Below, piece after piece: positions 1 to 10,403 of a stretch of 64,000 nucleotides of DNA. The position numbers and the translations under genes are program-made. The notes beneath the pieces are model-generated. The model was not told the origin of the DNA and ran no database searches. It worked only from the letters and a program-made list of their open reading frames with translations. Numbering within the stretch: position 1 is the stretch's first letter; each line of letters begins with the position of its first letter. Source of the DNA: Dryomyza anilis (Eukaryota; Arthropoda; Insecta; Diptera; Dryomyzidae); the NCBI GenBank assembly GCA_951804985.1, contig OX638132.1:24156617-24220616 (forward strand), read 5' to 3'.

Positions 1-190
1 TGCCACGTCCCTTTGTCCAATTCCGCCCACATATAGCCTATGATACCCTACGAACTCCATAGTATCCTGGTGCAAAAGTATCCTGGTGCAGTTAAATCTG
101 TTCAGCGGTTTAGTCGTGATGCTGGAACAAACAGACAGACAGACAGACCGACAGACTGACAGACGGACTAAGAGTTTTATATAGATTATA
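1..190 (+). repeat. Dispersed repeat C1, 3' tail (non-LTR-like), cut by window edge
   Basis: The segment runs from the words CCACGTCCCTTTGTC through an imperfect (ACAG)n run at about 132-165 to the terminus TTTTATATAGATTA. The same order of words recurs at 19840-20017. A short target-matching phrase followed by (ACAG)n and a TATATAGATTA end is typical of RTE-like non-LTR or derived SINE 3' ends. No reading frame is attached. The class is inferred. Confidence 0.55.
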
Positions 191-587
191 AGGTGTCACC
201 TGTTTTCAGATACAATATTTGAAAAAATACCTTAATTTTACTGAATTATGAACAATAAAATTAATGTATTTTTTTCACTGGTCATAACTTCGGTCAGTTC
301 AATCCGAATTCCATGTCGTTTATTTTAAAATATTAAATGAAGTATTCTCAATGTAATACAAGATAATTCAGATCGTGAACTTAAATCTGTAAAAAATCTA
401 AGTTTCAAATATGAAGTAAAATACGAGAAATGTCATATCCCAGCAAAGCAAACGATAATTTTACGATATCATTTATAGCCTCAAATTGTCGTTTTCGATA
501 ATTAATAATGACACTAAAACGATAGGGTTTTCGATAAGAACCTATCTAAAAAGATATGGTTGTTTTTATCGTTATAACTATCTAGAT
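191..587. other. Non-coding, AT-rich; part of a diverged dispersed repeat
   Basis: No reading frame is supported. The stretch around 230-430 shares interrupted words (GGTCATAA, TTCGGTCAG, AATCC) in the same order with 42840-43030, so it is probably an old dispersed repeat. 445-587 is rich in CGATA words. Nothing else is seen. Confidence 0.4.
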
Positions 588-835
588 GATATCGACACTG
601 TCATGCCAAAGGGGCGAATGTGACTTTTTAAAAATGTTGGGAAATCAAATTTTAAAGTTTGAAGTGAAAATTAGCCAAATTTATATTTTATTTCAATTTT
701 TTCTTTTAATTTGGTTTATTCGGCAATTATTATAACGTATATAAAAGATCTTTAGATTTGGACAATGTGTTCTGGATTATAAATAAAGATTTTGTGAGGC
801 TATATTCTGATCAAAACGCAAATATTTTTGTTTTT

Positions 836-1095
836 TATGCTATAATTTTTTATTAGCGCAAGGTTAAATAGAAATGTCAAGGCATTAATTGTTTGCTTTT
901 AAAGCACCTATCTATTGGCTTCATTAATTAAAAATATTTTGTCAAGTAATAATTTGCCAATTTGCAGAAATTTTTTTTTGGCAAAATATTTTTAAATAAT
1001 GATGTCAATCAATAGGTGCTTTAAAAACACCAATTACGTTTACATCACTTTTTTATCTTGCACCAATAAAAAATTAAAGCAAAAAAGCGAAGAAA
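836..1095. repeat. Stem-loop 1 of element F1
   Basis: The left arm (about 836-945) and right arm (about 975-1095) are inverted copies. Key words are TTTTAAAGCACCTATC on the left and GATAGGTGCTTTAAAA-like sequence on the right, each continued outward by the same ATTAATG/CATTAAT and TTTTTATT words. The arms are roughly 100 bp, with a short loop around TTTGCAGAAATTTT. Confidence 0.8.
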
Positions 1096-1116
1096 TTGGA
1101 AAAATTGAAAATCTTG

Positions 1117-1435
1117 TCATGCCAAAAGGGCGAATCTTCTCTTTTTTTTGCTATAACTCTTTAACGGTACAATATAAAATAGTTACGTAACGGCAATTAG
1201 TATTTGCTTTCAAAGCACCTATCGATCTGTATCATTAATTATAAATATTTTGCCAACGTTTTTTTTTCTGCAAATAACAAATGGAAAATTAATGTTTGGC
1301 AAAATATTTTTAATAATGCAGATCGATAGGTTCTGTGAAAACAAACAATAAATGCCTTTACACAAATATTTTATCTTATACCAATAAAAAGTTATGCCGA
1401 AAAAACGAATGGATTCGCCCTTTTTGGCATGACAA
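1117..1435. repeat. Stem-loop 2 of element F1
   Basis: This is a second inverted repeat. The left arm begins TGTCATGCCAAAAGGGCGAA, and the right arm ends with the inverse GATTCGCCCTTTTTGGCATG. The inner words CAAAGCACCTATCGATC and GATCGATAGG pair. It is homologous to stem-loop 1, so F carries two successive foldbacks of one unit. Confidence 0.8.
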
Positions 1436-1785
1436 GATTTTCAATTTTTCAAATTCGCCGTTTTGGTTTTGTCTTTTGTGGCTAGCAATATCCAAAAAAA
1501 GACACGCGATTTTGGCACATCATTCTAGAGGATAAACTACATTCAAAAATGTAAAAAAAACGAGTTGGGAAAGTTAGGTCGCATGGGTAAGTTCGGTCAT
1601 ATGGGGCGGATTTTTATAGTCGGTCGGGCCCGACTATGGAATACCCTACACCTTTTGTGGGCATATTAACCCTCAGAATATTATTCATATATCAGAAATT
1701 TACGTCTTATATCCCCATAAATTAAAAAAAATATATATAAAATATAAAAAACTAAAAAAAATAAATTTGAAAAATGTAATTGGGC

Positions 1786-2105
1786 CGCGTAGCCGCGGTA
1801 GCTCAGTGGTTAGTGCGTTTGACTGCGAGCCGAAAGGGCCCCGGTTCAAGCCTGGACTGGGGCTAACAACATCTTTTCATAGAAACATTTTTCTATACCG
1901 CGCTACCTCTCGGCAGTAAATGGCAAACCTACGAGAGTAAAAAATTGCCTATGAAAAGCTCTCACCCGCCGTTCGGATTCGGCAATAAACTGTAGGTCCC
2001 ACCACTTTGAGTACAAATATAACACGCACAGCTCAAAATGGTGAGAGAGCTCGGCCTAAGTTCTTATAGAGCTGTAGTGCCAAACTATTATTATTATTAT
2101 TATTA
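1786..2105 (+). mobile_element. tRNA-derived SINE, copy 1, with 9-bp target duplication
   Basis: A tRNA-like head (A box TAGCTCAGTGG, B box GGTTCAAGCCT) is followed by a conserved body containing GTTCGGATTCGGCAATAAAC and TGTAGGTCCC, and by an (ATT)n tail. It is flanked by TAATTGGGC at 1777-1785 and 2106-2114. In the other mini-me copies this sequence occurs once (ATAATTGGGCGGACC), which proves the insertion. Two relatives lie at 6177-6424 and 41962-42558. Confidence 0.88.
1799..1853 (+). promoter_or_regulatory. Internal RNA polymerase III promoter of SINE 1
   Basis: Box A is TAGCTCAGTGG at 1799-1809 and box B GGTTCAAGCCT at 1843-1853. The 33-bp gap fits a tRNA-type promoter. B-box consensus is GGTTCGANTCC, so the match is good but not perfect. 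Confidence 0.7.
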
Positions 2106-2542
2106 TAATTGGGCGGACCACGCCTATATTTAAAATTTTGAAAGGCTAATATTTCATAGATTTGCTTTTAATAATTTACGGATCAAATTTCCACTATGAA
2201 AACCCGGGAAATAATGAAAAAAAAAGTGGGCGGATCACGCCCATTTTTGGACCACATATTTTTAGGTGAATTCTAACAATAAGTTTTAAATTTTATAACT
2301 ATACCTTGAATACTTTTCGAGTTATTAGTTCCGAAAGAGTTATATAAAAGTGACTTGTATGGGAGGTGGGCGTGTCCGTTGACCGATTTGGCTCATTTTC
2401 AAACTCAGTTCCTACATTTGGCTAAAATATATTGAGACGAAATTTCATCGCATTCTGATCAGTATTTCTCAAGTTATTCTGTATTCGGACAGCAAGACAG
2501 CAAGACAGCAAGACAGCAAGACAGCAAGACAGCAAGACAGCA

Positions 2543-2590
<48 letters not shown>

Positions 2591-2768
2591 GGACATGGCT
2601 AAACGGACTCGGGTAGTGATGCTGATCAAGAATATATATACTTTTCCATACCGGACACGCCTCCTAAGGGGCGTTACAATATATGCACAAAGTTAATATA
2701 CCCTGTACCTCATAGGTGTAGGGTATAAAAACGCAAATGTTAAAAATTTCACATTCACGATATCATAA

Positions 2769-2917
2769 ATGGATTAATTTTCGATAAACAAATTTTATTG
2801 TTCTAGAAAATTTTATTTTTTGACAAAAATTAAAAAGTACACGCAATTAATTTTTCAAATACTTTGAGTTTTATATATAAATTTTATTATTATTACTATT
2901 ATTATTATTATTACTGG
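2769..2917. other. AT-rich spacer with (ATT)n microsatellite
   Basis: About 2884-2915 is a short interrupted (TTA)n run that abuts the transposase fragment. No other signal is seen. Confidence 0.5.
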
Positions 2918-3207
2918 CACGGGAACATTTTGTACTGTGCCTGTGGATTCAAATTTGTCCACTAGACGCTCAATTGTTGATCTGCTAGGACTATCATGAC
3001 GACCATAAATTGGACGTAGCGCTCTTAACGTTGAGTCCACGAATTTCGGTAGTAAATTTTAATAATTTCGACTAATTTTTGGCTCGTATATCTTTCCATC
3101 ATGAAATGGCAAACCTTACTGAAGAGAAATGTGAAAAGAACGGCAAGAAATATGGCGTCGTTTGCTGCCCCTGTCGCTCTACTTTTGTAGCGTCCCTGTT
3201 GAAAAAC
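2918..3207 (-). pseudogene. 5' fragment of a DNA transposon: TIR plus transposase N-terminus
   Basis: Read on the minus strand, 3207-3100 is the terminal inverted repeat shared with the MITE at 13302-13588. It leads into a start codon (about 3102) followed by residues MERYTSQKLVEIIKIYYRNS. A frameshift near 3040 moves the frame to one encoding TLRALRPIYGR and TIERLVDKFESTGTVQNV. This resembles the N-terminal helix-turn-helix region (DUF4817 type) found at the start of Tc1/mariner-superfamily transposases in insects. The frame stops being coding at about 2918, where (ATT)n begins, so the catalytic domain is missing. Family assignment rests on motif memory; the TIR-to-start-codon architecture is seen directly. 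Confidence 0.72.
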
Positions 3208-4554
3208 CATTTATGTCGAATTTAAAAATTATCGTCCAATGGTTATCACAGATGTGTTTATTACGTAAAAACTCTAAGAAATCTGAAAATGTGGAAGGTA
3301 GTGTTTAGATATTTGAAGTCCATTGTTGCATTTCTATGTAATGTTTTCAAACTCTTGGTTTTTCTCGACAGTGCTATGCTTCATTTGCTTTCATATCCTT
3401 TTGTCCGAAATCGTGTGAATTCTACTTTTTCTCGCACGTATTTCGTAACAGTGTCGAAACGAAAGGAATACTGGAAACTTTTAATAACTGAAATTTTAAC
3501 TAAATAAAATTTCCATTTTCTGTTAATGAAATATAATCTTGTATTCTCAGAGGCAATTCTTGAATGTGTTCTTTAATTATTCAGGTTTAATTAAAACACA
3601 CAACAGAACTTTGCAATAAACAGATTGTCAGATACTACTGCATAGTTTCGGGCATTCATTAAAATAATAAATTAATGTTTGTGTCTAAAGCTTTGTTATT
3701 TGTTGTTATTTGTGTTGAAGTTAGTTTTGCATTTGTTGTTGAATAATACTCAAGTTTCTGCAATCAATGCAAATTCTATTTGCAACTGACACCAACAGCC
3801 AAATCCGCACAAAGGCACAAATTATGACAAACAACTTGACAGCAGTGAACTTACAAAATACACAAATCAACGCACACCTGCATGTTGCAGTTGCTAACAC
3901 CATAAACTGCTGAAACTGCAGGCAACATGCAATAACGTAAAACAACAACAAGAATAACAAGCAGCAACATCAACTCAACAACAGACCTTTATTAGTTGGC
4001 TGTCAAACGTGTCAATGAATATTAACGTCAAGGCAATCACTGCAAATAATTTATAGTTGCAATAACAACAACAAAAACTTTATTCTCAAATAAACTTCAT
4101 GTCGCTGCAGTTGTTGCTTACTCGCCATGACTGAGTCTTGAATTAACCAATCAACCAACCAAACCACGATCCATAGAACTAACTTGCCTGCCAACGAACC
4201 ATCCAAACAAATCAAATTGTATTGAAAACACGTTTCAGTTTATGTTTCAGAGAAATAGCAAAATTGCTGCAGCACGCTAAATGTCAATTAACTGTCAAAA
4301 TACGACACAATTACAGGCGCTTAGTACATATTATCGACAAACAAATGCATTTGAATTTTTGTTTGAGTTTTCACTTTAACTCTGTTGCCAGATAAAATTC
4401 AAATTTTGACGAGGCGCAGTAAATTATTGCCGGTTATTGGTTAAAATTGTAAAGCGGATTTCGAAAATGTTAGCCGTTTTGTCAAATTAGCTTTTGTTTT
4501 CGAGATATAGCCCATTTTTCATGTGCAGATTTGACAGGGTATTATTTCATACAT
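3208..4554. other. Unique-looking non-coding DNA
   Basis: No supported gene. A 72-codon plus-strand frame at 3289-3507 has no recognisable domain and no splice or promoter context. 3700-4100 is rich in CAACAA and GCAACAT words typical of fly intergenic or intronic DNA. GC is somewhat higher than in the surrounding repeats, so this may be original host sequence. Confidence 0.45.
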
Positions 4555-7500
4555 TTGTTTTCAAATTAAACATAAATGGTATTCATCTAATCGAATAAGT
4601 CTGTAGGCCCAATGCATAACAGCATAACTCGACTTATGTCGTTATGTCGTGTGTACCGCCATCGTTTTCCCGGTATTCGATTTAATATTGTGTCAAATTT
4701 TGGTGATATTCTCTTCTTTAGTTCAAAAGTTATAAGGGAAAAACATAACAGCATAACTCGTTTTGCCGCATTTTACATATGAAATAACGACACAACTAGA
4801 CTATGTTGTTATTACACACTCGAAAGTTGAACTGTCTGAGTAAAATTCCTAAGAAATCATAACAACATATCTCGACTTGCGTTGTTTTTCCAAATTTCAA
4901 AATTATGTTTTTTATAAAAAATGTCCACTTATGTCGTTATTCCAAATTTAAAAACGTTTTTCTTATAACTAAATTCATGTTATGTCGTTATTCCAAAATA
5001 ATTTTTTGTTATTCATTGAACATATCTCCACTTATGTTGCTATTCCAAAATTAGTTTTATTAAAAGTTAAAAATAAGTCGACATATGCAGTTATTCCAAA
5101 AACAAAATATATACTAATTTAAGACTTATGTTGTTATTCAATGGTGAAAATTCGCAAATGGTTGTTTAATCAGTTACTTATTACTATTAAAAGATTTATT
5201 TTATATTACTATAATTACCTAAGAAATAATTAAAAAATATGTTTGTAATTATTTTTTATGGTTTTGGTATTTGAATTTTTGATATTGTATTCTCCTTTTT
5301 GCTCTTGTTAATGCTTTAGGTTTGTATTTTTGCAATAATTTTTGGCATTTCTTTTGAATTTGATAATGTTATCGCTTTTGATTTGTTTTTTTTTTCTTTT
5401 GACATAATTTGGATTTAGATATGATGTTGTTTAAAAAATGTATATTGCATGGGAGAAGACACGACTGCTGTCCTTTTATAGCCTATGTTACCTCTGAATA
5501 CCATAGTATCATTGCGTATACATTTAAGTCAAATCGATTCGGCAGATTAGACGTGACACTCGAACCAATAGCCAGAAAGACAAAGGTAATTTCAGTTATA
5601 TACGAAATAAAATAAAATGACACAGCAGTTCTGAAGAATCTATACCGATCTCTTTCCAACCATTTATGCTGAACATGTTTAATTTGTACTAAAATAGTAG
5701 GACCTACAGTTGAAAGCAGTGTTGGTCAAAAATATCACAGTCCTGATCTTAAATTTACTTGGAAATTATTAAAATTATACTTCTGACAAACATCTTTAAA
5801 ATATGAAACAAATACCACAATTAAATGTGACTAAAATCGGATTAATTGCAAATGCGTTTACTTGTATTGAATATTATGCAAATCTTAAAACACTTGAAGA
5901 ATACTTGGAAAAGGTACTCCTTTATAATTCGCTAGGTAAATTTTATTTAATTAAAATTAAAGCAGTTTTTTGGTTGTACTACGTCTTTGTATAGCCTTTC
6001 CCACCAAAATTGTACAATGGCGTAAGTTTTTGTTGCTTGAACTATGATAGTGTAGGCACATTTAAAGCTATTAAGTGCGAATAATGAAAGAAGTTTTTAA
6101 ATCGCCTACACTAGTAGTTTTTCTAAAAATATGCCTCGAGTCTTTTCATATACTTGTTTGCAGTGAGTATATTGTAGTTCGATTGGTTAGTACGTTGGAC
6201 TACGAGCGAAAAGTCCCGGATTCGATGTCAGAAACTTTCAATATTTTTTTCAAAGAAAACATTTTTCTATACCGCTGTACCTCTCGCCAGACAATATCAA
6301 ACATCTGAAAGTAAAACCCCCCATGAATAAACTTTTTATCACGCCGTTCGGATTCGGCGTTAAACAGTAGGTTCCATCACTATGATTACGGAGTAAAGTC
6401 TTCAAGACTAGCGCCAAGCTATTATATATTGTAAATAAAACAATTTTCTTAAGACGTACATCGTGTCTTTTTTAAAATATAACAAGAGTTTTGTTGATGG
6501 AAAGTACTTCTGGTATATTTACAGGGCATAAATTCAAAATTAAAGTCGGTGTTTCATATTTTTGATGTTTTTAAACCTCTTAATAGAACTAATCACGACA
6601 TGGAAATTATAGAATAGATACTGAAAATTAGATTGACTTAAAAATAATATATCTTAATAAAAATAAGTTATAAATCCATATTTTTATGATAAACCGAAAT
6701 GATGAATCGTAAATATTCCAAATAATGTTTGTAAAAATATATGGGAATTGACAGTAATAATGTTGTATAGTTTCATAGTCGAATTGGAAATTTAAAGTAT
6801 TCAAAGCTTATTATATAATATTTATCCAAAAATTTTAATAAAATGTAGTAAATAATATGGTTTTCTTTTTGTAAATAATATTCAGTAATTTTAATATTTT
6901 TAGTTTTATAATATTAGCCTTGTTAAAGAAACATGATTACATAAATCGAACCAATATTTAGAACATAAATTTAACATATTCGAAATTTTCTATTCGGCAT
7001 AACAACATAAGTCGACATATGTTGCTCATTTTATTTTTTTGCTTTGTGTAATAAAAACATAACAAGACTTATGCAAATGAAATATGAATATTTCAATTTG
7101 GAATAACAACATTTAATACTAATTTCGCTATAAGTATTAGAATAATAAACAATTTATAAAACTAGTATTTTTTACAAAATATACTACTAATATGTTAGAT
7201 ATTTGCGCTGGTAAACCTTAAAAATCTTAATACAATTTTATGCTATAATTAGTTAAACCTTTAAAATGCTCTCCTGAAAAGTAGTAAAAAATGACTTATG
7301 TTGTTATTGCTTGAGACCACAGAAGTTTGCCTTTTGTGTATGTTCATATTTTTATGAGGTTGTTTTATGAAAGTACATTTTTAAAATTTAAATGTATACT
7401 GTGTATATAAAGCAACCAATTGATAAGTGCCAAATTTTTAAATATTGAACAACAAAAAACACCGAAATTATTCATACAATATAAATTTATCAACATATTT

Positions 7501-7796
7501 ACAGTGTCTCTGTGTCGTGCAAACAAATTTCCGAAAAAATGCAACTTAATAATGGTCTAGTTGTTAAAATCGCCTGCATTTTAAACTTCAAAACATAAAT
7601 TGTGACGTTTTCAAAATTTAAATATTTCGGTTGCACAGAAATCTAATACGCAAAGATATGTAGTTTGTGTAAAATATTATTCATACAAATGTTGACAGAT
7701 CATATATGAGGATGTATATTTATGCAGATACGCGGTATACGGTTCATTTGCAACGTTAGATGAATACCATTATTATGTTTGAAAATTAAACGAAAT
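4555..7796. repeat. Cluster of the word CTTATGTYGTTATTCCAAA, bracketed by short inverted repeats
   Basis: About ten variants of ACTTATGTTGTTATTCC lie between 4630 and 5140 in one orientation. Inverted variants (GGCATAACAACATAAGTCGAC at 6996-7017, GGAATAACAACATTTAAT near 7100) lie at 6990-7320, along with direct ones. The ends carry an inverted repeat of about 36 bp: AAATGGTATTCATCTAA near 4578 and TTAGATGAATACCATT near 7757. No coding region is seen. It may be an old TIR element with subterminal repeats. Confidence 0.5.
6177..6424 (+). mobile_element. tRNA-derived SINE, copy 2 (diverged), with 9-bp target duplication
   Basis: A degraded head (GTTCGATTGGTTAGTACG, B-box-like GGATTCGATG) is followed by the family body words CGTTCGGATTCGGCGTTAAAC and AGTAGGTTCC. 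The flanks TATATTGTA at 6168-6176 and 6425-6433 form a 9-bp target site duplication. It has diverged more from copies 1 and 3 than they have from each other, so it is the oldest of the three. Confidence 0.82.
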
Positions 7797-8189
7797 TGTT
7801 TTATTTAATCACATTTCTTTTAAAATCTAGATTTCGTGATATGCCCCTAAAGGTATGTATCATTAGCGGTGTGAACTGCATACAACATTCATCTAGGGTC
7901 AGCATTTACGCGTTAAACTGAAATTAGATTTTCAATGGCGCCGTGCCATATTATTCATAGCCCCTTTTAAAGGGATCAAATTTTAGAATACAGCGATAAT
8001 AAGTAATAGTAATATTGGTAGATATTCGCCGTTAGTATAATAAGTTATTTGCTTTATCAAGTTTACATACCATTCCAAACGAGAGCAGAAGATAATAAAA
8101 TTGAAATAATAAAAAATTAAAATATATAAATTACCAAAATATATAAATTACCAAAAAAAAAACTATATATAACAAAAATATTTTTTTGT
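7797..8189. other. Non-coding AT-rich DNA
   Basis: No reading frame or repeat structure is supported here. Confidence 0.4.
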
Positions 8190-8580
8190 ACAATGCTTTC
8201 CTGTTGAATTATTCCCCGTTAAATTGTTCCCCATAGAACTCTTTCCCGTAGAATTCTTCTCCGTAGAGTTTTTCCAGTAGAACTTTTAGTGTGGTGAGCT
8301 TCGCTGTGGTGAGTTTAGATTTGGTGAGTTTTAGTATGGTGAGTTTAAGTGTAGTGAGTTTTACTGTGGTGAGTTTTAGTGTGTTGAGTTTTAGTGTGGT
8401 GAGTTTTGGTGTGGTGAGTTTTAGTGTGATGAATTTTATTGTGGTGAGTTTTAGTGTGGTGAGTTTTAGTGTGGTAAGTTTTATAGTAGTGAGTTTTAGT
8501 GTGGTGAATTTTGGTGTGGGGAGTTTCATTGTGGTGAATTTTGGTGTGGTGAGTTTAAAGAATTTCGGGTGGTTGTTACC
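8190..8580. repeat. Two adjacent minisatellites inside dispersed repeat C2
   Basis: 8195-8285 carries 15-16-bp units of the type TTCCCCGTAGAATTC. 8286-8560 carries about 18 units of the 15-bp word GTGAGTTTTAGTGTG. Because 15 is a multiple of three, both strands show long repetitive frames (VSF- and KLTT-type); these are not proteins. The same two minisatellites, in the same order, recur at 49035-49300. Confidence 0.85.
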
Positions 8581-8639
8581 CCGGTGAGAAATATTTTGTT
8601 ATCACTATAATAACTGACGACATACGTAATCTTGAATAT

Positions 8640-9065
8640 TCACCTTCTATGGCGGTGCCACGCCCCTTTGTCTAATCCCGCCCATATATGTAGGATAATG
8701 GAGAAACGGACGGACGAAACAAAAACAACAGAATAGACGACGAAATAAAATATGAAAGACTTCAGAAAATAAAATAGTTCAGTTTGAAAAATACATTCCA
8801 CAATACAACATAATAAAAATTGTAAAATTATTATATCATTTAATAAAATATTATTAATTCAAATAAAATAAATTAATTAATAAAATATCGTAAAACCACA
8901 TATATACTTAGCCTATCATTCCTTCCAGACCCTACAGCATCTGTGGTATAAATTTCAAGCAAATCGGATCAACAGTTTAGACGGAGAAGTGGAACAAACA
9001 AATAAATAAAAGGACAAACCAATAAACCAACGAAGAGATTTATTTTCATATGATATACAGCTTTT
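8640..9065 (+). repeat. Dispersed repeat C2, 3' part
   Basis: GGTGCCACGCCCCTTTGTC, then GCCTATCATTCCTTCCAGA and GTTTAGACGGAGAAG, then (ACAA)n and GATTTATT. The parallel copy at 49330-49545 is contiguous where this one is interrupted at about 8697-8903, so roughly 200 bp of AT-rich sequence was inserted here. It belongs with the minisatellites immediately upstream. Confidence 0.65.
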
Positions 9066-10197
9066 TGAAATTTTATTCTATGTGAAAATTGTCAAAAAAT
9101 CCGAATTTAATTTTAAAGTCGACTTTAAAATTACTATGATTATGCACCAATTGTTTTGTATTTAACAAAATGTTTTTATAGTCATTTGTGTAGAATAGAT
9201 TGTGTACAATAGACTGCCTGAAAGCAGAGTGTCCAGAATTATGAGTTGGACTTGTTCAAGTTTGAGCTGCCAAATTAAGATCACTTTTACAAATGATTAG
9301 CTTAAAATATAACCTTCACAATATGCGAAAATTAATTCGAGACTCATAATAATGAATATATTACATTCATTTAATATCATAACATTGTGAGAGTTTAATT
9401 TTAATTAAATGATGTGCAAGATGACAAGAATAAAGTTTTTGCAGTTTTTGCATTTTTTGCTTGTTGACAGCTGGATCCAATAAATATTAATGTCTTTGTT
9501 TAAAATTTAAGTGTAAACACATATGTAATTTCACACAATTTTCAGTGACAGCAATTAATTAATTGCTGTAGAAGCTTAACGCTGACCTCAACATGTAACA
9601 CCACTCAATGGAATTTTAATTTAAATACCTGCCTTTAAATTGTTCATAGTATTAACATTTAAATGTATTTAAAAACAAACAAATATAAGTAAAATATTTA
9701 AATCAATAAAATAAGTATATATCAAATGAGAATTTTGACCCATTTTTAATTACTGAATTACTGAAAGTTAAAGGGTTGAACTTTTCTCGATATGAAATCA
9801 TAAAAATCAATCAAAAACATGCTATTTATAAAGGTTTTCTAATACAAGTATAATTATGTTTACATAAATCTCTGAACATATATATTATAAGTGGAAAATT
9901 TTATTTTAGGATAATCATTTTTATTATTTAGCAGACACTTTGGGAATTTTGCTTCACTTTGTACATTTAAATTTAAATTCATTCTGTAACGCTTGCTTAT
10001 CGCATACTTTATGCTGATGTGCACAATATTCCGCTCTGGTTTTGCTGCTTCTGCATTGTCGCACGTAATACGAGATATTGTGCTGTTTCAAATCCATTAC
10101 GTTCCAGGTTATTTACTCTACTGTGTTGTTTGTTTCTTAAATGATCATCGCATTTATTTGGCGTTTGTGCGCGATAAAACGACACTTTTGCAATATT
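9066..10197. other. Non-coding AT-rich DNA
   Basis: No gene is supported. A frame of 111 codons at 9993-10328 spans a (TG)n hairpin and has no recognisable domain, so it is not called. Confidence 0.4.
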
Positions 10198-10262
10198 CAG
10201 TGCATTTGAGTATGTATGTGTGTGTGTGTGCTGAGTACACACATACTCAAATACACTGCACA
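10198..10262 (+). ncRNA. Short hairpin, pre-miRNA-like (unproven)
   Basis: CAGTGCATTTGAGTATGT pairs with ACACATACTCAAATACACTG across a (TG)n loop. The stem is about 24 bp with two or three mismatches, within the fly pre-miRNA size range. It may simply be a microsatellite-driven palindrome. Confidence 0.2.
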
Positions 10263-10403
10263 AAAAATAATACCGTTTTCCATAAGCAAATTATAAAGTT
10301 TTGCTTTTCTACATTATCAGACAATTAGTTTATAATAATATATAATATTAGACCTCCATATTACCTCCAATTTCAATTGACGAAATCTCCAAAACCTATC
10401 GAT

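Larger units (their letters stand above)
1561..2730 (-). mobile_element. Mini-me / DINE-1-like element, copy A1 (holds a SINE)
   Basis: One end is CGAGTTGGGAAAGTTAGGTC and the other GTGTAGGGTATAAAA. On the minus strand the canonical core TTCTTGATCAGCATCACTAC leads into AGCCATGTCCGTCTG and a (GTCT)n / (CTTGCTGT)n microsatellite at 2489-2592. A conserved core next to (GTCY)n is the published hallmark of dipteran mini-me repeats, relatives of the DINE-1/INE-1 Helitron-like class. A hairpin built on AGTCGG and CCGACT lies near 1620. No protein is encoded. Strand is given by the GTCY strand. Confidence 0.7.
588..2768 (+). mobile_element. Family F TIR element, copy F1, interrupted by a mini-me-like element
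   Basis: The left end starts GATATCGACACTGTCATGCC. Family words include CATGCCAAAGGGGCGAATG. The intact relative at 15505-16535 shows the full structure of about 1.03 kb with roughly 40-bp TIRs. Here the body runs 588-1560 and resumes at 2731 with ACGCAAATGTTAAAAATTTC, which is contiguous with the left part in the uninterrupted copy. The right TIR has lost its CTCTTTGGCATGATCGTG block. No transposase is encoded, so this is a non-autonomous element. Confidence 0.75.

Noticed and set aside
1795..1868. A tRNA gene
   Set aside because: A and B boxes are present, but the acceptor and anticodon stems do not form a proper cloverleaf, and the sequence continues into a SINE body with target duplication.
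8209..8587. Repetitive VSF and KLTT frames on opposite strands
   Set aside because: Products of a 15-bp minisatellite.
9993..10328. 111-codon frame
   Set aside because: It crosses a (TG)n hairpin, has a mirror frame on the other strand and no domain or splice context.
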